Shown: positions 26,576 through 35,211, counted from the stretch's first letter. The stretch: 64,000 bases of DNA from Pseudomonas sivasensis (GCF_013778505.1 NZ_JAAOWU010000008.1:62001-126000), one strand, 5' to 3'. Numbers and translations are program-made. The notes: generated by a model not told the origin, from the letters alone.

Positions 26576-29500
26576 GCATGCGCGGCATCAACCTCTCTGA
26601 ACTAGCGGTCAAGCACCGTGCGGTCACGCTGTTCCTGATCATTGCGATCCTTGCCGCCGGCATTTTCTCGTTCGGCAAACTGGGGCGAGCCGAAGACCCA
26701 TCCTTCACCGTCAAGGTGATGACCATCACGGCCGCCTGGCCCGGCGCCACTGCCCAGGAAATGCAGGAGCAAGTCGCCGACCGCCTGGAAAAACGCCTGC
26801 AGGAGTTGGATTACTACGACCGCGTCGAGACCATCGCCCAGCCAGGTTTTGTGTCGATGCGCATGACATTCCTCGAATCCACCCGCCCCGGCGAGATTCA
26901 GGACTTGTTCTACCAGACCCGCAAAAAGCTCAGCGATGAAGCGTCGAGGCTGCCCAAGGGAGTGATCGGGCCGTTTTTCAACGATGAATATTCCGATGTG
27001 TACTTTGCGCTGTACGCCCTGGAGGCCGAACACCTGCCCCATCGCCAGCAGGTGCAAATGGCTGAAGAGCTGCGCCAGGGTTTCCTCAATCTGCCGGGGG
27101 TGAAGAAGGTCAATATCCTCGGCGAGCAGGCCCAGCGGATTTTCGTCGAGTTTTCCTATGAGCGCCTCGCGACCCTGGGCATCAAGCCCGACCAGATCTT
27201 CGCCGCCCTCGCTGCGCAAAACGCTGTGGCGCCGTCGGGCTTTGTGGAAACCGCCGGTGCCCGCGCCTATATCCGTATCGACGGTGCCTTCGACAGCCTG
27301 GCGCTGATTGAAAACGTGCCCCTGGAAGTCAACGGCCGACTGCTGCGCATTGCCGATGTGGCGACCGTCAACCGAGGTTATGAAGACCCGCCCAGCTACC
27401 GTATCCGCCATCAGGGCGACCCGGCGCTGATGCTCGGTGTGATCATGGAGAAACACTGGAACGGCCTGGAACTGGACAAGCGCCTCAAGGACCAGGAAGC
27501 CCGGATCCAGGCAGACCTGCCACTGGGCGTGAACTTCGCCAAGGTCTCCGACCAGGCGAAAAACATCAGCCTGGCGGTGAATGAATTCATGCTGAAATTC
27601 TTCGTCGCCCTGGCAGTGGTGATGATCATCAGCCTGTTGGCCTTGGGCTTTCGCGTGGGCCTGGTGGTGGCGGCGGCGGTGCCACTGACGTTGTCCGTGG
27701 TGTTCGTGATCATGCTGGTCACTGGGCGTGAGTTCGACCGCATCACCCTCGGCGCGCTGATTATCTCCCTCGGCCTGCTGGTGGACGACGCGATCATCGC
27801 CATCGAGATGATGGTGGTGAAACTGGAAGAAGGGTTTGACCGCATCCACGCCGCCACTTACGCCTGGAGCTCCACCGCCGCGCCGATGCTGACCGGCACA
27901 CTGGTGACCATCATCGGCTTTCTGCCGGTAGGATTTGCGCGCTCGGCCGCCGGGGAATACGCCGGCAATATCTTTTGGATCGTCGGCTTCGCGCTGATTT
28001 CATCGTGGCTGGTGGCGGTGGTGTTCACCCCGTACCTGGGCGTCAAGCTATTGCCGAACATCAAACCGGTGCCCGGTGGCCACGACGCCATCTATGCCGG
28101 GCGCTACTACCAGAAACTGCGTGCGGTAGTGGAGCTCTGCGTGCGCAGGCGCTGGTTGGTGACCGGGCTGGTGGTGACGGCGTTTGTGCTGTGCGGGCTG
28201 GGCATGGGGGTGGTGAAGAAGCAGTTCTTCCCCAACTCCGACCGATCCGAGCTGATTCTGGAGGTGTACATGCCGCCCGGCAGCGCCTTCAAAAGCACTG
28301 AGGCAGTCGCGGCGCAACTGGAAAAAGCGCTGATGCAAGAACCCCAGACGAGCATGGTCGACACCTACGTGGGCGGCGGCGCGCCACGGTTTTTCCTGTC
28401 GCTGAACCCTGAATTGCCCGATCCGGCCTTCGCCAAACTGATCGTGCAGACCCCTGACTCCCACGCACGCGATGCCCTCAAACTGCGCATGCGTGAGCGT
28501 ATCGCGGCAGGCGAATTCCCTGCGGCGCGGGTGCGCGTCACGCAATTGCTGTTCGGTCCACCGGTGCCCTTCCCGGTGGTATTCCGTGTGTCCGGCCCGA
28601 ATCTGGAAGTGCTGCGCGGCTTGTCAGAAGACGTGCGCAAAGTCGTCGCCGCTAACCCGTTGACCAAGGACGCCTTCCTCGATTGGGGCGAGCGCACCAG
28701 CGGTTATCGCCTGGTACTCGATCAAGACCGCCTGCGCCTGCTGGGCTTCACGCCCAACGAGGTCAAGTCCCAGCTCAACGCCCTGCTCAGCGGCAACCCG
28801 ATCACCGAGGTGCGTGAAGGCAACCGCACCGTGTCCGTGGTGGCCCGCGCCCAGGGCAACCAACGCGAGAACCTCGGCAACCTCAACAACATGACCCTGA
28901 CCAACAGTGCCGGCACCTCAGTGCCGCTGGCCCAGGTCGGGCATTTCCAAGCGGTGATGGAAGAGCCGATCCTCAAGCGCCGTAACCGAGCGACCACCGT
29001 GGAAGTGCGCGCCGACATCATCGACGGCGTGCAACCGCCCGACGTCGAAATGGCGGTCTACAAAGACCTGCAACCGCTGATCGCCAAGCTGCCAGCCGGC
29101 TATCAACTCAACATCGGCGGACCGGTGGAAGAAAGCGCCAAGGCCAACGTCGCCCTGGCCGCACTGTTTCCGATCATGATCCTGCTGACCCTCACAGTGA
29201 TCATGTTCCAGGTGCGCTCCTTCGGCGTGATGTTCATGGTCTTCGCCACCGCGCCCTTGGGCTTGATCGGGGCTGTGCCGACGCTGCTGCTGTTCAATCA
29301 GCCGTTCGGGTTCAACGCGATATTGGGGCTGATCGGCATTGGCGGCATTCTGATGCGCAACACATTGATCTTCACCGACCAGATTCGCCAGAACCAGGAA
29401 CACGGCATGGCGATTCGCGAAGCCATCGTCGAAGCCACGGTGCGACGTGCCAGGCCCGTGATCTTGACCGCACTGGCCGCGGCGCTGGCGTTCATTCCGC

Positions 29501-29661
29501 TGACGTTGTCGGTGTTCTGGTCATCCCTGGCCTACGTGCTGATCGGCGGAGTGCTGGTGGGCACCGTGTTGACGCTGCTGTTTTTACCGGCGCTATGCAG
29601 TTTGGTGCTGGGGCGGCAGAAGATAAAAGCTGTCGAAACTTCCCACGCAAGCGCCGGATAA
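26572..29661 (+). CDS. RND efflux pump, AcrB/MexB-like inner-membrane transporter
   Basis: A 1029-aa pump of typical length. The N-terminal helix VTLFLIIAILAAGIFSFGKL is followed by the porter domain with KLGRAEDPSFTVKVM; GRAEDP is typical of this subgroup. The proton relay aspartates are D405-D406 in LGLLVDDAIIAIEMM on TM4, and the C-terminal half repeats the pattern (GIGGILMRNTLIFTDQIRQ). ATG 26572 overlaps the adaptor stop; a second ATG two codons later is possible. The outer-membrane channel must be supplied from elsewhere. Drugs or toxic metabolites are likely substrates. Confidence 0.92.
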   Translation: MSMRGINLSELAVKHRAVTLFLIIAILAAGIFSFGKLGRAEDPSFTVKVMTITAAWPGATAQEMQEQVADRLEKRLQELDYYDRVETIAQPGFVSMRMTFLESTRPGEIQDLFYQTRKKLSDEASRLPKGVIGPFFNDEYSDVYFALYALEAEHLPHRQQVQMAEELRQGFLNLPGVKKVNILGEQAQRIFVEFSYERLATLGIKPDQIFAALAAQNAVAPSGFVETAGARAYIRIDGAFDSLALIENVPLEVNGRLLRIADVATVNRGYEDPPSYRIRHQGDPALMLGVIMEKHWNGLELDKRLKDQEARIQADLPLGVNFAKVSDQAKNISLAVNEFMLKFFVALAVVMIISLLALGFRVGLVVAAAVPLTLSVVFVIMLVTGREFDRITLGALIISLGLLVDDAIIAIEMMVVKLEEGFDRIHAATYAWSSTAAPMLTGTLVTIIGFLPVGFARSAAGEYAGNIFWIVGFALISSWLVAVVFTPYLGVKLLPNIKPVPGGHDAIYAGRYYQKLRAVVELCVRRRWLVTGLVVTAFVLCGLGMGVVKKQFFPNSDRSELILEVYMPPGSAFKSTEAVAAQLEKALMQEPQTSMVDTYVGGGAPRFFLSLNPELPDPAFAKLIVQTPDSHARDALKLRMRERIAAGEFPAARVRVTQLLFGPPVPFPVVFRVSGPNLEVLRGLSEDVRKVVAANPLTKDAFLDWGERTSGYRLVLDQDRLRLLGFTPNEVKSQLNALLSGNPITEVREGNRTVSVVARAQGNQRENLGNLNNMTLTNSAGTSVPLAQVGHFQAVMEEPILKRRNRATTVEVRADIIDGVQPPDVEMAVYKDLQPLIAKLPAGYQLNIGGPVEESAKANVALAALFPIMILLTLTVIMFQVRSFGVMFMVFATAPLGLIGAVPTLLLFNQPFGFNAILGLIGIGGILMRNTLIFTDQIRQNQEHGMAIREAIVEATVRRARPVILTALAAALAFIPLTLSVFWSSLAYVLIGGVLVGTVLTLLFLPALCSLVLGRQKIKAVETSHASAG

Positions 29662-29696
29662 GCGCTACTCCCCGCTGCGGAAAACGCCTGCAAAGT

Positions 29697-29741
29697 CCCT
29701 CGCCTGAATACACAGTGCGAGGGATTGCACATGGTTTTTTT
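29697..29741 (+). terminator. Possible terminator after the RND operon
   Basis: CCCTCGC (29697-29703) pairs with GCGAGGG (29717-29723); a run of seven T follows at 29735-29741. The T-run is about 11 bases from the stem, so termination would be weak or need extra pairing. Confidence 0.4.
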
Positions 29742-29812
29742 CGTTAACGCCCTGATTATTGCGACGGCTCCTTCAAGGGATACACACTATTGAACCCCCA
29801 GAGGGAACACCC

Positions 29813-30199
29813 ATGAAGTCACGTGAAATAACCATTATCAATAACGGTATACGTGAATGCGCAGTCGTCGAATACGCGGGAGGAAAGCCAACGCTTAGTC
29901 TATTGCTGAGTAATGGCGAACGGAAAACGTACACCGCATTAGACCTGTTCGAGAGCTTTGGCTTATTGAGAGCAGACTTGAAAGATATTAGATTTTTGTG
30001 CAAAGGCGCAAAAATCAATGTTCACACGTCTGGAATGTCTTCACAGATGTCGAATGGTCTTGTTGCCTACGAGATGACTATGGGAAACCCTGATGGTGAA
30101 CTCGTCAGTATTTTTGCTTATGAGGAAAGCGACCTCACCAACGATATTCAGGAGCAACGCGATTTCTGCCAGCGCTGGTCCGATTCAATTAGAGACTAA
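29813..30199 (+). CDS. Small protein of unknown function, paralog A
   Basis: A 128-aa protein from ATG 29813 with GAGGGA upstream. I do not recognise the family. There is no signal peptide or membrane segment, so it is probably cytoplasmic. The C-terminal half is shared with the gene at 30498: FLCKGAKINV, then SQMS and GLVAYEMT, then IF-YEE and LTN, then a Trp near the end. The N-terminal 50 residues differ far more. Base composition is AT-richer than the flanking genes, which suggests horizontal acquisition. It is followed by a 48-bp perfect palindrome and a relic of a peptidase gene. Small size, paired copies and lack of other domains resemble immunity-type or accessory genes, but no partner toxin is visible. 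Confidence 0.8.
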   Translation: MKSREITIINNGIRECAVVEYAGGKPTLSLLLSNGERKTYTALDLFESFGLLRADLKDIRFLCKGAKINVHTSGMSSQMSNGLVAYEMTMGNPDGELVSIFAYEESDLTNDIQEQRDFCQRWSDSIRD

Positions 30200-30211
30200 A
30201 AGCCCCAATCC

Positions 30212-30259
30212 CTGTGGTGAGCAGGCTTGCCCTGCGCAGGGCAAGCCTGCTCACCACAG
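30212..30259. repeat. Perfect 48-bp palindrome (REP-type)
   Basis: Two 24-bp arms meet with no spacer: the left arm begins CTGTGGTGAGCAGGCTTGCC and the right arm is its exact reverse complement, ending CTGCTCACCACAG. It could extrude as a cruciform or act as a transcription end for the gene at 29813. The 11-mer TGGTGAGCAGG from its left arm recurs after the paralog at 30960-30970. Confidence 0.85.
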
Positions 30260-30260
30260 A

Positions 30261-30282
30261 GGTTCACTCATTAAAATGAACC
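30261..30282. repeat. GGTTCA/TGAACC hairpin, copy 1
   Basis: GGTTCA and TGAACC enclose CTCATTAAAA. A near-identical hairpin occurs at 30971-30992, just beyond the intact peptidase stop. This copy precedes the decayed peptidase fragment in the same relative order. Confidence 0.7.
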
Positions 30283-30299
30283 CTGTGCGTGGAAGTCCG

Positions 30300-30382
30300 A
30301 GCTTGAGGGAGGTGGTTACTTCAGTTCCGGGGTCAGATTATTCGCGCAAACCCGTATCAGGTTTTTCTCGATCTGCTCAAAC
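30300..30382 (-). pseudogene. Decayed fragment of an M20 peptidase gene
   Basis: Aligned by eye, this stretch matches 31283-31366 of the intact peptidase gene at roughly four of five positions, including TTCGCG, AAACCCG and TTTCTCGAT blocks, in the same orientation and with one single-base deletion. The 270 bp that should separate it from the gene's 3' end are missing. It is non-coding in all frames of useful length and is interpreted as the remains of a duplicated copy. Confidence 0.8.
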
Positions 30383-30497
30383 AAAAAAAAGCTGTTTATC
30401 ATAAAATATGACCCTGAAGATATTTCGGACGTAACACCTTTTAAGTACGGCGGAAGTTATTTAGGGCATTAAGTACCCAACCCAAACAGGAAATAAA

Positions 30498-30911
30498 ATG
30501 GGCGCGCAAGTGATAAAGGTAGTCATCGGCGAGCAGAAATTGGAGGTCACGGTAAGATACGACCTCGACAAACGGGTAATGACATTTTCTGAAGCCGATA
30601 ACTTTAATAAGGTTTACCGTGAAAAAGATATTTATGCTTGCTTTGCTAAACTCAGAACAGATTTCCCTCATATCGTATTTCTCTGCAAGGGCGCAAAGAT
30701 AAACGTTATGCCATCGAGGATGGCGTCTCAAATGAGTGCCGGGCTTGTCGCCTATGAAATGACACTGGGCAAACAGGCATCTCGTGAAGACATCGTTCAT
30801 ATATTCGACTATGAGGAAAACAATCTTACGAACAACCCAAAAGAGCAAATCGATTTTTTTAAAATGTGGTTGGCGTCCTTAAATTCGCAAGACTATGAAA
30901 AATTCAACTGA
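30498..30911 (+). CDS. Small protein of unknown function, paralog B
   Basis: A 137-aa protein from ATG 30498, preceded by AGGAAA. Its C-terminal half repeats the motifs of the gene at 29813: FLCKGAKINV, SQMS, GLVAYEMT, IF-YEE, LTN and a terminal Trp. The N-terminal half (IKVVIGEQKLEVTVRYDLDK) is diverged. No signal peptide or membrane helix is seen. The gene is clearly AT-richer than its neighbours and uses codons such as ATA, TTT and AAA more freely. The upstream 110 bp are also AT-rich. Function unknown; the two copies look like an old tandem duplication with divergence at the N-terminus, possibly for partner specificity (inference). Confidence 0.8.
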   Translation: MGAQVIKVVIGEQKLEVTVRYDLDKRVMTFSEADNFNKVYREKDIYACFAKLRTDFPHIVFLCKGAKINVMPSRMASQMSAGLVAYEMTLGKQASREDIVHIFDYEENNLTNNPKEQIDFFKMWLASLNSQDYEKFN

Positions 30912-30970
30912 GCGTTTTTCCATCTGGCCACTCACATTTCAGGTGTCGCAGCCACTCTCTGGTGAGCAGG

Positions 30971-30992
30971 GGTTCACCGATCAAAATGAACC
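30971..30992. repeat. GGTTCA/TGAACC hairpin, copy 2, beyond the peptidase stop
   Basis: GGTTCA and TGAACC enclose CCGATCAAAA. On the minus strand it follows the peptidase stop by 15 bases and may help end its transcript, though it lacks a T-tract. It matches the hairpin at 30261-30282. Confidence 0.65.
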
Positions 30993-31007
30993 CCGTACCG
31001 GGTCAAA

Positions 31008-32237
31008 TCACCGCTTCGCCAACTCCATAATCATCCGACTCAACAAGTAAACCCGAGGCGCCACGCTCTCCACCTCCGCGTACTCGTCCGCCGTATGGAT
31101 ATTGCCTCCCACAATCCCAAACCCATCCAACGTCGGCGTCCCTACCCCGGCTGACAAACTCGCGTCCGCCGCGCCGCCGCTGCCCTCAATCGTCAGCTTC
31201 TTACCCAACTCCCCATAAATCCCCTGGGCAATCGCTACCAGCTTGTCCGACTCCGCCGTCTGCGGCATCGGCGGCAGGCCGCGTTTGAGGGTGGTGGTCA
31301 CTTCGGTTTCCGGGATCAGTTTGTTCGCGGAAACCCGCACCAGGTCTTTCTCGATCCGATCAAACTCTTCCGGCAATGCTGCGCGGACATCTGCCTTGGC
31401 GGTGGCTTGGTCAGGAATCACGTTGGTGCGGTCGCCAGCCTTGATTACGGTGAAGTTGATGGTGGTTTTCTTTTCTTCATCACCGAGCTTGCCCAGTTGC
31501 AGGATCTGGTGCGCGGCTTCCATGGCGGCGTTGCGGCCCAGTTCGGGGGCGACGCCGGCGTGGGCGGCTTTACCTTTGACTTCGACCACCGCGGTGGCGC
31601 TGCCTTTGCGCCACACCACCAGGCCGTCGGCGGGGCGGCCGGGTTCCAGGTTCAGCGTGACGTCGTGGGCCTTGGCGGTGTTGCGAATCAGCTCGGAGGC
31701 GATGTCGGAGCCGGTTTCTTCGCTGGCGTCGAGGAGGAAAGTGATGCGCTCGTAGTCTTTAAAGCCCTGATTCTCCAGGACTTTGAGCGCGTAGATGCCG
31801 GCGACGATGCCGCCCTTGTCATCCATCACGCCGGGGCCATAGGCGCGACCGTCTTTGATATGAAACGGGCGCTCGGCCGCGGAGCCTTCCTTGAACACAG
31901 TGTCCATGTGGGCCATCAGCAGAATCTTCGCTTTGCCGGTGCCTTTGAGGGTCGCGATCACATGGCTACTGTTGGCGGCGGCATCCGGTATGCGTTCGAT
32001 GTTGAAGCCCAACTGCTTCAACTCATCCACGGCAATGTCGCTGACCTGGGTCAGGCCCGGTCCGTAGCCGGAGCCCGAGTCGATATTCACCAGGCGCTCC
32101 AGCAGTTTCAGGGCCTCGGCCTTGTACTGTTCGGCATCCGCCTGGATCTGTTTGTGGGGTTCGGCGCTGTAGGCCGGAAGTGCGAAGGACAAGGCCAGCG
32201 TGGCGGCCAGGAGGGTACGGGGGAAGGCGAAGCGCAT
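31008..32237 (-). CDS. M20-family metallopeptidase, glutamate carboxypeptidase (CPG2)-like, exported
   Basis: A 409-aa zinc peptidase with a Sec signal peptide (TLLAATLALSFALPAYSA, cleavage near residue 25). Metal-site motifs are in order: AHMDTVF, GPGVMDDKGG with the bridging Asp, DASEETGSD with the catalytic and ligand Glu, and NIHTADEYAEV near the C-terminus. The dimerisation domain lies in the middle (KGKAAHAGVAPELGRNAAME). This is the pattern of periplasmic carboxypeptidase G2, which removes C-terminal glutamate from folate-like or peptide substrates. A decayed piece of a second copy lies at 30300-30382. Confidence 0.9.
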   Translation of the reverse strand: MRFAFPRTLLAATLALSFALPAYSAEPHKQIQADAEQYKAEALKLLERLVNIDSGSGYGPGLTQVSDIAVDELKQLGFNIERIPDAAANSSHVIATLKGTGKAKILLMAHMDTVFKEGSAAERPFHIKDGRAYGPGVMDDKGGIVAGIYALKVLENQGFKDYERITFLLDASEETGSDIASELIRNTAKAHDVTLNLEPGRPADGLVVWRKGSATAVVEVKGKAAHAGVAPELGRNAAMEAAHQILQLGKLGDEEKKTTINFTVIKAGDRTNVIPDQATAKADVRAALPEEFDRIEKDLVRVSANKLIPETEVTTTLKRGLPPMPQTAESDKLVAIAQGIYGELGKKLTIEGSGGAADASLSAGVGTPTLDGFGIVGGNIHTADEYAEVESVAPRVYLLSRMIMELAKR

Positions 32238-32281
32238 AGACCGATCCTTGTTTTTTGTTGAGGTGCAGCCACCCTACCCCA

Positions 32282-33340
32282 CTAAACGGAGCGCAACCAA
32301 CTCCCGTGCACCGCGCTGACACGGTTGCGCCCGCTGCTCTTGGCTTCATACAGGGCCTGGTCGGCATCGTTGAGCCAGCCGGTGGAGTCGACATGTTCCG
32401 GTTGATACCGCGACAGGCCGATGCTCAAGCTGGCACGCAGAGTTGGGTCCTGGGCGTACGCCAAGGCATTGAAGCGGTCACGCAAGGCATCCATCACTTC
32501 GGTGGCATGGTTGAGCGGCATTCCCGGCAGGATCACGCAGAACTCATCGCCGCCATAGCGTCCGGCCAGATCGGTGGCGCGCAGGTTCTGGCGCAGTATT
32601 TTGCTGAGTTGGCGCAGGACGATATCGCCCGTGACGTGGCCGTAAGTATCGTTAATGGTCTTGAAGTGGTCGATGTCGATCAACGCAATCGCGGCGCCCT
32701 GCTGCTCGCGACGGCAGCGTTGGAACTCGATTTCAAGATGATCTTTCCAAGCGCCGTGGTTGAGCAGACCGGTCAGGCTGTCGGTGCGACTCAGGGCGAG
32801 TAATTCACGTTTGTGCTGCGACAGATTCACGGCCTGGCGGTAGCAGATCCAGCCAAGCGCCAGGGGATAGAGCATCAAAATCGGCAAGCATGCATAGACT
32901 TGAGCTTGGGTGGTCGTGGCTACAAAGGCCGGCGCGAAGATCAGCAACGAGGTGCCGATGCCAAGCGCTTGCGCCACCCACCCCGCCAACATAAGGCGCG
33001 GGCCGCCGAGGGCGACATTGTTCATGGTCATCATCGACAGCGTGGTTATGCTGGGCAGTGGGTTGAAGTGCATGGCCCCAACCCAGAACCCGCCGCAGAA
33101 CGAATCGAACAACACGTTGCGGTGTTCACTGCGCAGCATGTTGGCGGTTCGTAGAGACAGTCGGTACGCCAGATGGGGCCAGACGACGGCGTTAATCAGC
33201 ATCCACGCCCATACCCACGCAGAGGGGTTAAGTGGATACATGCCAAACACCACACACACTAAACCGAGCGTCAGCCCCAACGTGCGGGATTTATACAAGC
33301 GGGTAGCAAGCGGAAGTCCCTTTCCTCCGGCGGCTGGCAT
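32282..33340 (-). CDS. Diguanylate cyclase with MASE2 membrane sensor
   Basis: A 352-aa membrane protein. The N-terminal half has several membrane helices and matches MASE2 (SEHRNVLFDSFCGGFWVGAM, then LGGPRLMLAG), the sensor found in AdrA-type enzymes. The catalytic domain has the intact active site GRYGGDEF near residue 260 and an RATD inhibitory site five residues before it, so it should make c-di-GMP and be product-inhibited. DSLTGLLNHGAW and DIDHFKTINDTYGH are the other GGDEF motifs. It would promote biofilm or cellulose-type output; the signal is unknown. Confidence 0.9.
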   Translation of the reverse strand: MPAAGGKGLPLATRLYKSRTLGLTLGLVCVVFGMYPLNPSAWVWAWMLINAVVWPHLAYRLSLRTANMLRSEHRNVLFDSFCGGFWVGAMHFNPLPSITTLSMMTMNNVALGGPRLMLAGWVAQALGIGTSLLIFAPAFVATTTQAQVYACLPILMLYPLALGWICYRQAVNLSQHKRELLALSRTDSLTGLLNHGAWKDHLEIEFQRCRREQQGAAIALIDIDHFKTINDTYGHVTGDIVLRQLSKILRQNLRATDLAGRYGGDEFCVILPGMPLNHATEVMDALRDRFNALAYAQDPTLRASLSIGLSRYQPEHVDSTGWLNDADQALYEAKSSGRNRVSAVHGSWLRSV

Positions 33341-33447
33341 GGTTGGGTGTCATCCTGGATGAATGCCTGGAGTCTATCAGGGCGCCAGTAATTCGCCACT
33401 ACCACTCATAAGCTCATTCCAGGGCGCAAATGCACGAGCCAAAGCGC

Positions 33448-34080
33448 TTAGTGAGAAAAGCCCCGGGCCAGCATCAACGCCACACCCAGCAGCAACACCG
33501 CCGTGACCCGCTGCAACAACACGCGGCGCTTGGGGTTTTCCAAGACGTGCTTGATGCGTTGGCCGAAGTAGCAATACAGACAGCCACTGGCAAATTGCAG
33601 CATCAGGAACGTCGCGCCGAGGATCGCGATATCCGCCGCCGAACTGTGCTCCCCTGCCCCGGCAAACTGCGGGAACACAGCGCTGAACATGATGATGGTC
33701 TTGGGGTTGGAAAACCCGGTCAGCAGCCCTTTGCCGAACAGGCTGCGTGAGCCCTCCACGGCGCCGGCCTTGCCGATCGCCACACCGCTGCTGGTCCACT
33801 GCTTGTAGGCCAGGTAGAGAATGTAGGCCACACCGACAAACTGGATGGTCTGGGTAATGGCAAGGTTGCCCTTGATCAGCTCCGAGAAGCCCACGGCAAA
33901 AATCAGGATCGAAATCAGGTAAGACACGCTGGCGCCGATCTGCGCCGGGATCGAGCTGCGCAAACCGTCCTTCAAGCCCAGGCTCAGCAGCAACAGGGTC
34001 ATGGGGCCAGGGCTGAAAGTCATGGTGGCGCAGAACAGCAGGAAATAGAGAAACGAAGACAGCGTTAACGCAGTGGTCAT
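33448..34080 (-). CDS. LysE/RhtB-family exporter
   Basis: A 210-aa protein with about six membrane segments. The N-terminal block TMTFSPGPMTLLLLSLGLKD and GLLTGFSNPKTIIMFSAVFPQF are the LysE/RhtB signature regions. Such proteins export amino acids, homoserine lactone or related small molecules. It lies 70 bp after the TIM-barrel gene, on the same strand, so it probably belongs to the rubredoxin operon and may export that pathway's product (inference). Confidence 0.88.
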   Translation of the reverse strand: MTTALTLSSFLYFLLFCATMTFSPGPMTLLLLSLGLKDGLRSSIPAQIGASVSYLISILIFAVGFSELIKGNLAITQTIQFVGVAYILYLAYKQWTSSGVAIGKAGAVEGSRSLFGKGLLTGFSNPKTIIMFSAVFPQFAGAGEHSSAADIAILGATFLMLQFASGCLYCYFGQRIKHVLENPKRRVLLQRVTAVLLLGVALMLARGFSH

Positions 34081-34150
34081 GGGCCAGGGCCTTGAGTAGG
34101 TAGAAACGAAAGCCGTGGGACGGGCACACCGGCGCCCGCCCCGGTATCCA

Positions 34151-35020
34151 TCAGGCGACAGCGATCTCGGTGGTCAGGGATTCGCGGTACATCACCGCCA
34201 GCTCACCAAGGGCGGCCTTTGCGGTCTGGTTGCGGGTTTCGAAGGCCACCAGGCCTTTCCAGTTGGTTTCGACAATGGCCTGCACCACGTCGGCGTAATC
34301 GCAGTTGCCGTCATGAATACCAAAGTGCTGGTCCTGCACACCATTGTTATTGCTGAAGGAAATACCCTTGATCAGGTGGTGATACTTACGCACCACCTCG
34401 GCCGGCAGACCGTTTTCGATATTGGCGTGGCCCGCATCGAGGAAGAAGTACACGTTGGGGTGGGCCTGCAGACGCTCGAACACAAAGGCGTATTCGGCTT
34501 CATGGGTGAAGATGTAGTGGAACGGCCGGTAATTGACGTAGTTCGACAGGTTCTCAAGGTAGATGTCCACGCCCTTGGACTCGGCGTAACGCGCCAGTTC
34601 CTGGACCGACTTGAGGTAGTGCTCCAGGGCGACTTTCTTGGCCATCAGCACCATCTTCGGCTCGACGATGCAGCCACCGTGGATGATCAGCGGCGCGCCC
34701 AGGCGGCTGGCAATATCAACTTCTTTCTTCACGTATTCGACGGCCGCCATGCGAAAGGCGTCCACATCACTGCCCAGCGGCGCCTTGAAATTGCCGTGGT
34801 ACACCGGTTTCACACCAGTGGCCGCGATCTGCTCCTGCAGGCTGGCGATGCGCTCATCGGTCCAGTCATCGACCATTTCGCCGAACAGGCTGCCATCGAT
34901 ATACCAGTGGGTGCACCCGCCTTCGATGGCCGTGTCCAGGCCCTTCTCGGCGGCCAGGTATTTCTGGTGGGCCACACCGGTACAGAACGGCACGGTGGCG
35001 TTAATCAGTTTGTTTTCCAT
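34151..35020 (-). CDS. TIM-barrel metalloenzyme, xylose isomerase-like/AP endonuclease 2 family
   Basis: A 289-aa sugar phosphate isomerase/epimerase-like protein. Candidate metal ligands fall in the expected strand ends: His75 (VYHGNFK), His114 (IIHGGC), Glu156 (IYLENLS), Asp195 and His198 (FLDAGHANI), His232 and His236 (DQHFGIHDG) and Glu261 (VAFETRN). The set is complete, so an active metalloenzyme is expected. ATG 35020 has AAAGGAA upstream. The gene starts 26 bp after a rubredoxin gene, which is unusual for isomerases and suggests a redox-active, possibly iron-dependent reaction. I cannot name the substrate; isomerase, epimerase, dehydratase or oxygenase activity is possible. Confidence 0.8.
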   Translation of the reverse strand: MENKLINATVPFCTGVAHQKYLAAEKGLDTAIEGGCTHWYIDGSLFGEMVDDWTDERIASLQEQIAATGVKPVYHGNFKAPLGSDVDAFRMAAVEYVKKEVDIASRLGAPLIIHGGCIVEPKMVLMAKKVALEHYLKSVQELARYAESKGVDIYLENLSNYVNYRPFHYIFTHEAEYAFVFERLQAHPNVYFFLDAGHANIENGLPAEVVRKYHHLIKGISFSNNNGVQDQHFGIHDGNCDYADVVQAIVETNWKGLVAFETRNQTAKAALGELAVMYRESLTTEIAVA

Positions 35021-35046
35021 GAAGCGATTCCTTTCGTGATGGAGCG

Positions 35047-35211
35047 TTACAGTTCAATGGCCATGAAATCGGCCTTGGTCACGCCGCAATCCGGGCATGT
35101 CCAGTCTTCCGGCACCTCTTCCCAAGGGGTACCGGCCGGGATTCCGTCTTCAGGAATGCCCAATTCTTCTACGTACATAAATCCGCAGGGCGCACACATA
35201 TAAGTCTTCAT
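35047..35211 (-). CDS. Rubredoxin
   Basis: A 54-aa protein read directly from the minus strand. The iron-binding cysteines are Cys6 and Cys9 (CAPCGFMYVEE) and Cys39 and Cys42 (DWTCPDCGVTKADF), with the standard GTPWEEVPEDW between them. It is a one-electron Fe(Cys)4 carrier. It is the first gene of an operon with a TIM-barrel enzyme 26 bp downstream and a LysE exporter, and it faces a MocR regulator. Alkane hydroxylase is the usual rubredoxin partner in pseudomonads, but no hydroxylase or rubredoxin reductase is present here. The ribosome binding site is weak. Confidence 0.93.
   Translation of the reverse strand: MKTYMCAPCGFMYVEELGIPEDGIPAGTPWEEVPEDWTCPDCGVTKADFMAIEL

Noticed and set aside
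34115..35203. 362-codon plus-strand frame opposite the TIM-barrel and rubredoxin genes
   Set aside because: The minus strand encodes two recognisable proteins with ribosome binding sites; the plus-strand frame has no domain.
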